A stretch of 37,521 bases of DNA from Bdellovibrionales bacterium (GTDB lineage Bacteria > Bdellovibrionota > Bdellovibrionia > Bdellovibrionales > UBA1609): NCBI GenBank assembly GCA_020850475.1, contig JADZEO010000118.1, forward strand, positions 1 through 37,521, given 5' to 3'. The position numbers and the translations under genes are program-made. The notes beneath the pieces were generated by a model. It was given only the letters and a program-made list of their open reading frames with translations, ran no database searches and was not told the DNA's origin. Positions 22,064 to 29,724 of this stretch are shown piece by piece (positions within the stretch are counted from its first letter, which is position 1; each line of letters begins with the position of its first letter).

Positions 22064-23212
22064 TTAAAAGGCTGCACTAAGAGCAAATCCCAGCACATTT
22101 ACCTTGCGGCCGGGATCGACACTAAACATCCCGTTGCGATCGGTGACCTCAGCAATCCCCCATTCAAGTTTGGCGACGAGGGAGTCAGAAAGGTAGGTGT
22201 TGAGTCCTAAGGTATCCGTGTGCTGCAAACCCGTAGCGAGGGTACCTTCACTTTCAACTGTCGCCGCATGAGTAAAATGAACGAGCATGCGCTTTTTCCA
22301 CTCAAACTTGTAACCCAGAGTGGTGTAAAAGGCTTCGTTCACTTCCGCAAGATTTGAGTTCTCATTTTTCTGTTGTGCATATTCCCCCATGAACAAGAAT
22401 TTTTGATCATCCCACTTGAGGCCGAGGCCCGTAAAAGTGCTGATGTCTGAAGTGACTGGGCTAGTGAGGTGAGTTCGCACAGTCGAGTCGGTGGGGCCGG
22501 TGCAACCGGGGACTAAGCTACAAGGAGTTTCGATGTCCATCTCAAAGGTTCCAGACAGGTGGGCCTGTAAGTAAGTGACGCGAAGACTGGCCGGACCATT
22601 GGACAGAGTGAGGTTCGCACCCATGGCGTCTTCGATGTTAAGATTAAGTAAACCACCGAGTTCAACTTCATTGAGTTCAATTCGGGCGGACCCGCCAATA
22701 AGTTCGGCCTGCAAGTCAGTCGACTCACCGAGTGCCCAATTTAAGGTGGCGCCCACGCCAACAAAACTAGAAATCGGGTTAAGACTATAGACTTCGATGG
22801 GTGGACGAATCCAAGGATACAAGAGCCCGACGTCTTTGTGGTCTGAGACCATCCATGCCGGAACTTTTTGCTTTCCCAACCGCAGGGTGAGATTAGAAGT
22901 CGGTTGCCAACTGGCTAAGGCCCAATCGAGCTGAGGCTCAAAATTATTGGGTTCACCCTTAGCAAGAAGCTGCATGGTCGCAGTCCACTGGTCGTTGAGA
23001 CCAACCTGTCCGTTGATTCCCGCAAGACTATCATAGAATAAGCTGGCTCTGCGATTGAGTCCGGCCATCGTGGGTTCGGCGTCGGTTCCGGCAGCACCCA
23101 TCGTCCAAAATCCACTCCACGAGACTTTATCTCCCACTTGCCCGAGGGCAGGTGCGGTCACTGAGAACCACGCAAAAGCAAGCAAGACAATTCTAAGAGA
23201 CAGGCAATTCAT
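22064..23212 (-). CDS. Outer-membrane porin
   Basis: 382 residues from ATG 23212, with AGGA eight bases upstream; ATG 23221 overlaps that site and is disfavoured. A signal peptide (LRIVLLAFAWFSVTAPALG) is followed by alternating amphipathic strands throughout, for example LTLRLGKQKVPAWM, MGANLTLSNGPASLRVTY and FLFMGEYAQQKNENSN, ending in Phe as outer-membrane barrels do. The general shape fits 16- to 18-strand porins of the OprP/OprO or DcaP kind. It is divergent from a PstS-like protein gene, hinting at anion or phosphate uptake, but selectivity cannot be read from the sequence. The GT-C-like gene follows in the same transcript. Confidence 0.82.
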   Translation of the reverse strand: MNCLSLRIVLLAFAWFSVTAPALGQVGDKVSWSGFWTMGAAGTDAEPTMAGLNRRASLFYDSLAGINGQVGLNDQWTATMQLLAKGEPNNFEPQLDWALASWQPTSNLTLRLGKQKVPAWMVSDHKDVGLLYPWIRPPIEVYSLNPISSFVGVGATLNWALGESTDLQAELIGGSARIELNEVELGGLLNLNIEDAMGANLTLSNGPASLRVTYLQAHLSGTFEMDIETPCSLVPGCTGPTDSTVRTHLTSPVTSDISTFTGLGLKWDDQKFLFMGEYAQQKNENSNLAEVNEAFYTTLGYKFEWKKRMLVHFTHAATVESEGTLATGLQHTDTLGLNTYLSDSLVAKLEWGIAEVTDRNGMFSVDPGRKVNVLGFALSAAF

Positions 23213-23275
23213 GTCGGCCATCCTAAAGTTGGAGAAGCGATTCTTATGAATCTTCCAGATTGTTAATAACTATAG

Positions 23276-23306
23276 AAATTTTGGCAAGAGTTCTTCGCCA
23301 AAATTT
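23276..23306. promoter_or_regulatory. 31-bp dyad between divergent porin and PstS-like genes
   Basis: AAATTTTGGC and GCCAAAATTT are perfect 10-bp arms around an 11-base centre (AAGAGTTCTTC), which itself is nearly symmetrical. It lies 64 bases upstream of the porin start and 68 bases upstream of the PstS-like start. That position suits an operator acting on both genes; a terminator makes little sense between divergent genes. No PhoB-box repeats were seen. Confidence 0.55.
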
Positions 23307-23373
23307 ACTTGATTTGCGGAATCGACTAAGGTGAAGTATGACCTAACGCAAAGTTTTTCATTAGGGATTCGGC

Positions 23374-23820
23374 GTGTTTTTAGGATGCAAACAATTAATA
23401 GCATTGTTATTTATCTTCGCCTTGCGAGTCGACGCGATTTTGGCGGCCGATGATTACGTCGTCGTGATCAATGCCAAGAATTCGGTTCAGCAAGTAACCG
23501 CTCATCAAGTGAAAGACTTTTATTACGGTCGTACCGCCTTTTGGGAGTCGGGCTCCAAGGTTCGGCCCGCGCTGTTGGATCAAAAGAGTCCCGCCACTTT
23601 GGCCTTTTTTGGTTCACTTCTCAATACCGAGCCAGGTAGTTTTTCAGCCTTTTGGCGGCGCCGGTTGTTTAGTGGCCGCGGTGTTCCGCCACGTCAGTTC
23701 AGCAGTGAACGGGAACTGCTCGAGTTTGTGAGCCAAACAGAAGGGGCGATCGCGGTAATTGAGAAAGCTCCGACTGGAGATTTGGCCTCACTGCTGAAAG
23801 TCATTCCGGTCACCCAATGA
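23374..23820 (+). CDS. Short PstS-like (phosphate-binding-protein-like) exported protein
   Basis: 148 residues from GTG 23374 with AGGGA eight bases upstream. A signal peptide (about residues 7-24, ending ILA-AD) is followed by a single alpha/beta lobe. VVVINAKNSVQQVTAHQVKD, FYYGRTAFWESGSKVRPAL, FSAFWRRRLFSGRGVPP and EGAIAVIEKAP are typical of the short PBP-like proteins related to PstS. In full PstS these segments contribute to phosphate binding, but this protein is less than half as long. Such short proteins are often encoded next to porins. ATGA overlap with the next gene shows translational coupling. Confidence 0.78.
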   Translation: MFLGCKQLIALLFIFALRVDAILAADDYVVVINAKNSVQQVTAHQVKDFYYGRTAFWESGSKVRPALLDQKSPATLAFFGSLLNTEPGSFSAFWRRRLFSGRGVPPRQFSSERELLEFVSQTEGAIAVIEKAPTGDLASLLKVIPVTQ

Positions 23821-24569
23821 TTCTTTGGCTGGCGGTGACCTTGGCCGCACTTTCCTGCCTCTCATTTGCCAATGAAAAACCCAAGCAAGAGGATGCCACC
23901 AAGCTCGCGTCGATTTGTCGAGATCAGGGTGGTACCTGGGTGATTACCAAACACGGGCAGAGGGGATGTAAATGTCCCAATGGTCATTATTTAAAGAATG
24001 TCTTTTTTGAGGTTTGCCACAGGTCAAAGGTGCCAGCGCACCCAGGAGAAACTGAGTCCACAACGGTGGACCCATCCCAAACGACTTGGGGGCAGAAGGG
24101 ACAATCCTGGGCGTTGAGTAGTCAGAGTCGCACTCTGCCTGAGGCCCCACAATTGCTGGCCGCCTTTCTACAAGCGGTGAACTCGCGAGATTTCGATTCG
24201 GCCTTAAGTCTAGTGAATGACTACGAGGTTCATCCTTCCCGTGAACTCGATGGGGTAAACGAACTCTTGCGGCGCTTCAAAAGTGTTTCATCGCGGGAGC
24301 ACGATTTACGTCTGGTTAAGACCTTTGGGGCGGTGGCCGAACCACAGGCACAGTGGTCGGGGTGTCACTATCTCGAAGAGTTCGCGGCCACTTTGGTCGA
24401 TGGTCAAGATAAGCAGCGGGCCATCGGACGGATCACTCTTTATTGTGCCCATCTCACCGCGAAGGACCAGGGCAAACATCCCATTGCGCAGGCTCGACGA
24501 GTGTGTCTTGAGTTCAAGCCCGTCGCCCCCAAGTTTTCCTGCAAAGTGGGCCGAGTCGAGATGTTCTAG
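23817..24569 (+). CDS. Exported protein with cysteine module and NTF2-like segment
   Basis: 250 residues starting in an ATGA overlap with the PstS-like gene. Signal peptide: ILWLAVTLAALSCLSFA. Residues 33-70 form a small cysteine module (ICRDQGGTWVITKHGQRGCK, then CPNG and FEVCHRS) with a C-x-C-P-x-G core, likely disulfide-bonded. A linker rich in Thr, Gln and Ser leads to a domain from about residue 115 whose start (LLAAFLQAVNSRDFDSALSL) resembles NTF2-like folds. Three further cysteines are present near the end. I do not recognise the family as a whole. It is probably part of the envelope function of the porin/PstS-like locus. Confidence 0.72.
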   Translation: MILWLAVTLAALSCLSFANEKPKQEDATKLASICRDQGGTWVITKHGQRGCKCPNGHYLKNVFFEVCHRSKVPAHPGETESTTVDPSQTTWGQKGQSWALSSQSRTLPEAPQLLAAFLQAVNSRDFDSALSLVNDYEVHPSRELDGVNELLRRFKSVSSREHDLRLVKTFGAVAEPQAQWSGCHYLEEFAATLVDGQDKQRAIGRITLYCAHLTAKDQGKHPIAQARRVCLEFKPVAPKFSCKVGRVEMF

Positions 24570-24696
24570 GCCTCACTCCATCGGACATGGACCAACCACG
24601 AGGTCCGGATAGTGAGCGGGCGCTCGCCTGTGATCAAGTTCTAACTTTGGAGTTCCGAATAGTTAACAGAGGAATTCTAAGTTTGATGGGGAGCTC

Positions 24697-25962
24697 ATGA
24701 GTAAATCTGATAGCAACGCCTCGGTCATGAAAATTGCTCAGCTCGATCAGGCCTCGACCACCGTTCCGCGGATGGTGGAGTACCTGTTTGACCTGGCAGT
24801 TCGGGCCGGAGCGAGCGACATCCACATGGGCATCAACAATGTTCCGGGTGATAAGCAGCGCTATCTTTTGCGCCTGCGGATTGCAGGACGACTGCGCGTG
24901 GTGAAAAGCCAATTCATGAATTCTCATTACGATGAAGTGGTTCAGCGAGTGAAGATTCTTGCAGGCATGAACACCACCAACATTGGGGTCCCGCAAGATG
25001 GACAAATCACTTTAGAGCGCAAGGGTGGCGAAGACGTGACCTTGCGGGTGGCAATCATTCCCAATCAAGGCGCCGAAGAAGTCTGTATTCGGATTCAGCG
25101 CAACGAACGATTGATCACAATGGATCAATTGTTGATGACCGAAAAGATGTTCAACAATGTTCAAGATTTGATTCGTCGTGAAAACGGCATGATCATTCTA
25201 AACGGTCCGGCCGGCTCCGGAAAGACCACGACGATTCTTTCGTTTCTTCATGAATTGGCCGGTCCCGATAAAAAAATCCTCACAGCCGAAGATCCGATTG
25301 AGCGACGCCTGCCATTTGTCAATCATGTGCAAGTGACCGAGAAGGCCGGATACGCCGAATTGAGCCGCACTTACATGCGACATGACGCTGATATTATTTT
25401 TATCGGTGAGATTCGCGATTCTGAGTCAGCGATTACGGCTGTCCAGTTAGCCCAAACCGGGCACTTGGTGCTGACGACTTTGCATACTCGAGACTCCATT
25501 GGAGTTATTGCCCGGATGAAGGCTTTTGATATTCACCCCAACTTTATCGCCGATACCTTGGTGGGTTCACTGGCTCAGCGCTTGGTCCTTGGCCTCTGTC
25601 ATAACTGCAAAGAAGAGTATAGCCCCGACGAGAGGATTGTTCGCAATGTCAGTAAGATCCTGCCGCCTCCCGACGGGATCAAGTTTTATAAAGAGGGCCC
25701 TGGCTGTGACCAGTGCACCCAGGTGGTCAATGGTGAAGTGATCATGAAGGGTTCCTCAGGACTGGTTCCCATTTTTGAGTTGCTGATCGTCGATGCGGAA
25801 ATCCAAGAAGCTATTAATCGTGAGATTTCGCGTATCGAAATTCGGGAAATCGCTCGTAAGCGAGGTATGACCACTCTTGCTGAAGAGGCGCTGCTGCGGG
25901 TGTACCAAGGCTACATTGATGTGAGCTCCGTCTACGGATCGCTCTTTTCGATGCGCGATTAA
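24697..25962 (+). CDS. GspE/PilB-like secretion or pilus assembly ATPase
   Basis: 421 residues. An N2-type domain with GASDIHMGINNVPGDKQRYL is followed by the RecA-like ATPase core: Walker A GPAGSGKTTT (from residue ~170), Asp box TAEDPIERRLP, Walker B IIFIGEIRDSESA and His box LVLTTLHTRDS. A zinc site of CHNC and CDQC follows, as in GspE and PilB assembly ATPases but not PilT. The usual N1 domain that docks to the membrane partner is missing, so the protein is shorter than classical GspE (~500). GGGGAG precedes the ATG. No pilin, secretin or platform gene lies nearby, so its machine is encoded elsewhere or it has another role. Confidence 0.88.
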   Translation: MSKSDSNASVMKIAQLDQASTTVPRMVEYLFDLAVRAGASDIHMGINNVPGDKQRYLLRLRIAGRLRVVKSQFMNSHYDEVVQRVKILAGMNTTNIGVPQDGQITLERKGGEDVTLRVAIIPNQGAEEVCIRIQRNERLITMDQLLMTEKMFNNVQDLIRRENGMIILNGPAGSGKTTTILSFLHELAGPDKKILTAEDPIERRLPFVNHVQVTEKAGYAELSRTYMRHDADIIFIGEIRDSESAITAVQLAQTGHLVLTTLHTRDSIGVIARMKAFDIHPNFIADTLVGSLAQRLVLGLCHNCKEEYSPDERIVRNVSKILPPPDGIKFYKEGPGCDQCTQVVNGEVIMKGSSGLVPIFELLIVDAEIQEAINREISRIEIREIARKRGMTTLAEEALLRVYQGYIDVSSVYGSLFSMRD

Positions 25963-26015
25963 ATCCCCAACAGCTGATTCGCCTTCGACCCTCGGAAAGC
26001 GACGTCCAAATAAAT

Positions 26016-26432
26016 TTATGCTGATTTTTGCTGGGCAAGTTTGCGCGCGACCAGATCAATTTTTTTACTGATGATGTCGGCATCAAAGGGCTTAACGACA
26101 TAATCAGTGGCCCCGGCCACCAGCGCTTCGATGACGTTGGCGCGATCGGCTTCCGCGGTGACCATGATCAAAGGCAGACGCACAAAACGGTTATCCTTGC
26201 GGAGGCGCTTGACCAGCTCGATGCCTGTCATGGTCGGCATATTCCAGTCGCAAAAGACCAAGTCAAAGGGAGTGCCGGCGGCATAGGCATCAGTGATTTT
26301 CTTAAGGGCCACATCTCCGTCGTCGGCCTCATCGAGATGTTTAAAGCCGAGATTGGTAAGGCCAATTTTGAGCGTCACACGAGTGAGCTCAAAATCGTCA
26401 ATCAACAAGATTCGACTGTTCTTTGAAAACAT
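26016..26432 (-). CDS. Single-domain response regulator (CheY-like)
   Basis: 138 residues from ATG 26432, with GAGG seven bases upstream; a longer frame from 26477 lacks such a site. A complete receiver domain is visible: acidic pair Asp12-Asp13 (LLIDDFE), phospho-acceptor Asp62 (VFCDWNMP), Thr92 (MVTAEADR) and Lys114 (VVKPFDAD). There is no output domain. It sits tail to tail with the GspE/PilB-like gene and near the PilT-like gene. Regulation of pilus-type motility, as PilG/PilH-like proteins do, is a plausible but unproven role. No histidine kinase is in the window. Confidence 0.9.
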   Translation of the reverse strand: MFSKNSRILLIDDFELTRVTLKIGLTNLGFKHLDEADDGDVALKKITDAYAAGTPFDLVFCDWNMPTMTGIELVKRLRKDNRFVRLPLIMVTAEADRANVIEALVAGATDYVVKPFDADIISKKIDLVARKLAQQKSA

Positions 26433-26574
26433 GCCCAGCCTCTTCTCATCCCCGCACCTGCCAGTCGGAGCCGTCACTTTTTATCGGAATCGCCGAGACT
26501 AAGGTTGATGAATTTAGGCAAACCTTAAATGAACCATCGTGTTAAATCTGGAATTGTATCATTTTGAAATACCA

Positions 26575-26603
26575 CCGCCGACTAGTTCCCCACTAGCCGG
26601 CGG
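26575..26603 (-). terminator. Strong hairpin after the 26639-26881 gene
   Basis: Two 12-base arms (CCGCCGACTAGT and ACTAGCCGGCGG) pair with one mismatch around a 5-base loop. It lies 36 bases past the stop of the small exported-protein gene on the minus strand, followed by TGGTATTTC. It separates that gene from the response regulator. Confidence 0.55.
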
Positions 26604-26638
26604 CCTGACAAACCCCGGTACCGCATAATGCCTTAGAG

Positions 26639-26881
26639 TCAAAAGTTTGAAGTGACGGTTCTCTTCTTAGGAATGAGAGTCACTTGGAAGGCGTTTTGCT
26701 GCGATTTGCGATTAATGTGGCGGGCATCTTTAACCCGTCCCCGGTTTTTGTGAAGAGTGTCTACCACTCTTACGGTTACTACTTCTTGGCGAGCAATTTC
26801 ACGCTCGAAATCCAAGCCAAATGTAGGAACGCTGGTGAGTAAAATTCCTGCAATCATCAGGCAACGTAACGTACCACTCAT
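26639..26881 (-). CDS. Small exported protein, unknown
   Basis: 80 residues with a perfect AGGAGGA ribosome-binding site six bases before ATG 26881. The signal peptide is LRCLMIAGILLTSVPTFGL, cleaved near residue 23. The mature part is short and strongly basic (KKRTV, NRKSQQ, HKNRGRVKD) with no cysteine. Nothing points to a family. The ribosome-binding site and signal peptide make translation very likely. A basic secreted peptide between pilus-type ATPase genes could bind nucleic acid or cell-wall polymers, but that is speculation. Confidence 0.7.
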   Translation of the reverse strand: MSGTLRCLMIAGILLTSVPTFGLDFEREIARQEVVTVRVVDTLHKNRGRVKDARHINRKSQQNAFQVTLIPKKRTVTSNF

Positions 26882-27354
26882 TGGTCTCCTCCTTCAAAAA
26901 CGGACTGCATTAGGGAGCCGATATCTTCCTGATTATTCAGAGAGGTATTTTGTAAAGTGACCATGAAGCCGTAAACGTCCAGAGGTCAATTTGTTGCATA
27001 CAAAGTGTATTCAGTTAAATTTTTTTGTTTCTGGAAAAACGCGGGATGGTTGATGCCCCCTCGATTTGGGGTTCATCGATTGAGTCGTGGGAACCACGTC
27101 TCAATATTGATCATTCATTCGAGCCGTCCGCCAACGTTTCTGCCAGGCACATACAATCTATCGGTGCGCCGCATAAAAAGTTGAGGCGTTTTTTTACAGT
27201 GTCCTTAAATTCGACGCCAAAAGTTGGCCAAATTGCTTGAATTGGCCCCGGCGTGGAATAGGAACTGCTCCCTACATATTAGATGGGGAATTCATGTCTA
27301 AGGATGAGACATCGGGTGTTCGGAGGTAGTGAGCGGCTACCAAGGAGAGAATAG
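26882..27354. other. 473-bp intergenic region upstream of the PilT-like gene
   Basis: Divergent promoter region. A weak plus-strand promoter could be TTGCAT (26995)-16-TAAATT (27017), followed by a T-run. A small hairpin CGTGG-GAA-CCACG is present near 27088. A plus frame of 71 codons (27025-27240, TTG start) has no ribosome-binding site and unlikely composition. Near the end is a short 11-codon frame (27294-27329), described separately. Confidence 0.4.
27294..27329 (+). other. 11-codon leader frame before the PilT-like gene
   Basis: The ATG opens MSKDETSGVRR and stops at TAG 27327-27329. Its upstream GATGGGGAATTC plus ATG closely matches the GATGGGGAGCTC plus ATG before the GspE/PilB-like gene, whose product also begins MSK. 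It may be a leader peptide or the relic of a copied gene start. Confidence 0.3.
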
Positions 27355-28647
27355 GTGGGAGCACCAAATCTGCGCGTCGCGCGAATCGAACCGTTTCAGA
27401 TGGAGACGCTCTTCGAAGGAGCTGTCACTTGTGGGGCCTCTGATTTGTATATTAAGCCCAACAGCTTTCCCGTGGTGCGCATTCAGGGCCGCCTCGAGGT
27501 CCTCACCGATCAATATGGCTTGATCACCTCGGAAATCATCGAGGGAATTCTGGTGAGTGAATTAGATGAGATGTCGCTTCATGCGCTGAAGCAGCAGCGC
27601 ACCTTTGACTTTAGTATCGAACGACCAGGAGTCGGCCGGTTTCGGGTGAACGCCTCCTTGAGCCGCGGAGAATGGGTTCTTGCCATTCGGGTGATTGGAG
27701 TCAGTCCCCTTTCGCTCGGTGAGCTCAATTTGCCACTCGATCTTGAGAAGTTTACTCACTATCAGCGGGGCTTGGTCCTGATCTCGGGAAAAGCCGGGTC
27801 AGGTAAGTCCACCACCATCGCGGCACTTCTGAATCAAATGTTGTTGAATCAAGACCGCCATGTGGTAACGCTTGAGGATCCCATTGAATACAAGTACTGG
27901 CCCAATAAAGGCATGGTGACCCAAAAAGAATTGGGTCGAGACGTCGTCAGTTTTGCAGATGGACTCAAGAGTGCCTTACGTCAGGCGCCTGACGCTATCT
28001 TTATCGGTGAAATGCGAGATCGCGAAACCATTGAGGCTGCCCTCGTGGCAGCGGAAACTGGCCACTTGGTGTTTTCAACTTTGCATGCTGGCGATGCCCC
28101 CGGAGTGATTCACCGAATTTTGGCAGCCTTTCCCAATCAGCAGCATGAGCAGGTGCGCCGGCAACTTGCTTCCAATTTGATGGCAGTGATTTCCCAACGG
28201 TTAGTGCCGGCCGCTAAGGCCAGCGGAGTGATTCCGGCCGTTGAAATCATGGTGGTCAACGATCGAATTCAGGAGTTGATCCGCAATGCCGAACGCACGC
28301 ATGAAATTGTTCACGCCATCGAAGAGGGCTTCGTTAACTACGGAATGCAGACCTTCGATCAAAGTTTGTTCTCGTTACTGACGAGCTCGTTGATTGATTA
28401 CAATACCGCGCTCAATTATGCCAGCCGCCCGGCGGACTTTGAACTTCGTTGCAGTGGTGTGAAGGCGGATGACGGGAACAAGTGGATTCAATTTGATCTT
28501 GAAGCCGACGCCAGCCCGGATCGCTTTAAGGTGCAAGTGAAACCTGGTGATTTTCGCCCGCCCGAGTTTAAGCGTGGCAAAGCGCCAGCCAAGGCCTCGC
28601 CGAAGAGCCGCAGTATGCGAAAAAAGCGCGGACTCTTTTCCTGGTAG
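27355..28647 (+). CDS. PilT-like ATPase with basic C-terminal tail
   Basis: 430 residues from GTG 27355 with AGGAGA eight bases upstream; an in-frame TAG directly precedes it. GASDLYIKPNSFPVVRIQG is the typical PilT N-terminal domain. The ATPase core has Walker A SGKAGSGKSTT (near residue 145), TLEDPIEYKYWPNKG, the Walker B region AIFIGEMRDRET and STLHAGDAPGVIHRI. QRLVPAAKASGVIPAVEIM fits PilT/PilU. No zinc cysteines are present, unlike the ATPase at 24697. After the normal end of PilT (near residue 370) comes a tail of ~60 residues rich in Lys, Arg and Pro. PilT drives retraction of type IV pili; PilU-like or gliding-related function is equally possible. Confidence 0.88.
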   Translation: MGAPNLRVARIEPFQMETLFEGAVTCGASDLYIKPNSFPVVRIQGRLEVLTDQYGLITSEIIEGILVSELDEMSLHALKQQRTFDFSIERPGVGRFRVNASLSRGEWVLAIRVIGVSPLSLGELNLPLDLEKFTHYQRGLVLISGKAGSGKSTTIAALLNQMLLNQDRHVVTLEDPIEYKYWPNKGMVTQKELGRDVVSFADGLKSALRQAPDAIFIGEMRDRETIEAALVAAETGHLVFSTLHAGDAPGVIHRILAAFPNQQHEQVRRQLASNLMAVISQRLVPAAKASGVIPAVEIMVVNDRIQELIRNAERTHEIVHAIEEGFVNYGMQTFDQSLFSLLTSSLIDYNTALNYASRPADFELRCSGVKADDGNKWIQFDLEADASPDRFKVQVKPGDFRPPEFKRGKAPAKASPKSRSMRKKRGLFSW

Positions 28648-28649
28648 CG

Positions 28650-28666
28650 AGTGCCCATGAGGCACT
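28650..28666. terminator. Small hairpin between convergent PilT-like and mreB genes
   Basis: AGTGCC-CATGA-GGCACT is a perfect 6-bp stem with a 5-base loop, three bases past the PilT-like stop and 21 bases past the mreB stop. No T-run on either strand, so only a weak candidate for ending either transcript. Confidence 0.3.
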
Positions 28667-28686
28667 AACGTGGACACTCATTTGAA

Positions 28687-29724
28687 TTAATCGACTGCAA
28701 TTTGTTCCAATAAGAATTTGTCTCTCAAGGATACGTATCCACCCCGCGCGATTGTGGTCAGCGGATCGTCGTCAATTCTGGTTGGGATCCCTAAGTCGTG
28801 AAGGAGGCGTTGCTTGATTCCTCGGAGGAGGGCACCTCCTCCCACAACCACTGCGCCGTCTTCAACCAGATTAGATAAGAGTTCTGGCGAAATATTTTGG
28901 AGAGAACGTCTTGATGCCTCAACAATCTCCATAAGTAGGGGAGCAATAGCATCATAGACATCTTGGGAGCTAATCATTCGTTCTCTGGGTAGACCAGTCG
29001 TAATATCAACGCCAACAATTGGGTGTGAATCGACAGATTTTAGCGGGACAGCGCATCCGATATTGATTTTTAGCACTTCAGCAGATTGGGTACCGATTGC
29101 CAATTGAAAGGTTTTGCGAATATGTTCAACAATAGCCTGGTCGAAAGCGTGACCACCAATTCGGACTGATTCGCAATGAACGATATCGTAGAGTGAGATT
29201 ACAGCAATCTCAGTCGTGCCGCCCCCAATGTCGATGATCATGCAACCACGAGGAGACTCTACGGGTAAGCCGGCGCCAATCGCTGCTGCCATCGGCTCTT
29301 CGATCAAGGTGACTTGAGAGGCTCCCGCAGAAAGGCCACATTCCCGAACAGCCTTTCGCTCGATATCGCTCACGCCGTGGGGAAGTGACATAACGAGCTT
29401 GGGTCGTAAAGCTATGAATGGCTTCTTTGCTTTACTCAAAAAATATTTGAGCATTGCATGTGTGGTGTCCAAATCGGCCACGACTCCATCCTTTAGGGGA
29501 TGAGAGGCGACGATGTTCTCGGGAGTGCGTTCCAATTGCCGTTGAGCTTGAACGCCGACGGCGACAATTTGGTGCGGTCCACTCGAGGTGCGGAGGTAGC
29601 TGATGACCGACGGTTCATTCGCGACCAATCCAGTTTGGCGGTCTACAACCAAAGTGTTAGCGGTTCCTAGGTCAATGTAGATTTCATTTGCTGAAAAGTT
29701 ACTCAAAAGGCGTCGCAGATCCAC
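28687..29724 (-). CDS. mreB: MreB-like actin homologue
   Basis: 345 residues from GTG 29724 with GGGGG upstream. Actin-fold nucleotide motifs are present: phosphate loop 1 IYIDLGTANTLV (residues 16-27), phosphate loop 2 CMIIDIGGGTTEIAV, VRIGGHAFDQAI, and the adenosine motif VVVGGGALLRGI near residue 295. The length and EEPMAAAIGAGLPV block match MreB/Mbl. It polymerises under the inner membrane and directs wall synthesis and rod shape. No mreC or mreD follows, so this is probably an additional copy rather than the main mreBCD locus. Bdellovibrio is known to have two MreB proteins. Its start touches the stop of the Usp gene (TAA directly followed by GTG). Confidence 0.93.
   Translation of the reverse strand: MDLRRLLSNFSANEIYIDLGTANTLVVDRQTGLVANEPSVISYLRTSSGPHQIVAVGVQAQRQLERTPENIVASHPLKDGVVADLDTTHAMLKYFLSKAKKPFIALRPKLVMSLPHGVSDIERKAVRECGLSAGASQVTLIEEPMAAAIGAGLPVESPRGCMIIDIGGGTTEIAVISLYDIVHCESVRIGGHAFDQAIVEHIRKTFQLAIGTQSAEVLKINIGCAVPLKSVDSHPIVGVDITTGLPRERMISSQDVYDAIAPLLMEIVEASRRSLQNISPELLSNLVEDGAVVVGGGALLRGIKQRLLHDLGIPTRIDDDPLTTIARGGYVSLRDKFLLEQIAVD

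Noticed and set aside
27025-27240. 71-codon plus-strand frame upstream of the PilT-like gene
   Set aside because: TTG start without ribosome-binding site, no hydrophobic or domain pattern, and located in a divergent promoter region.
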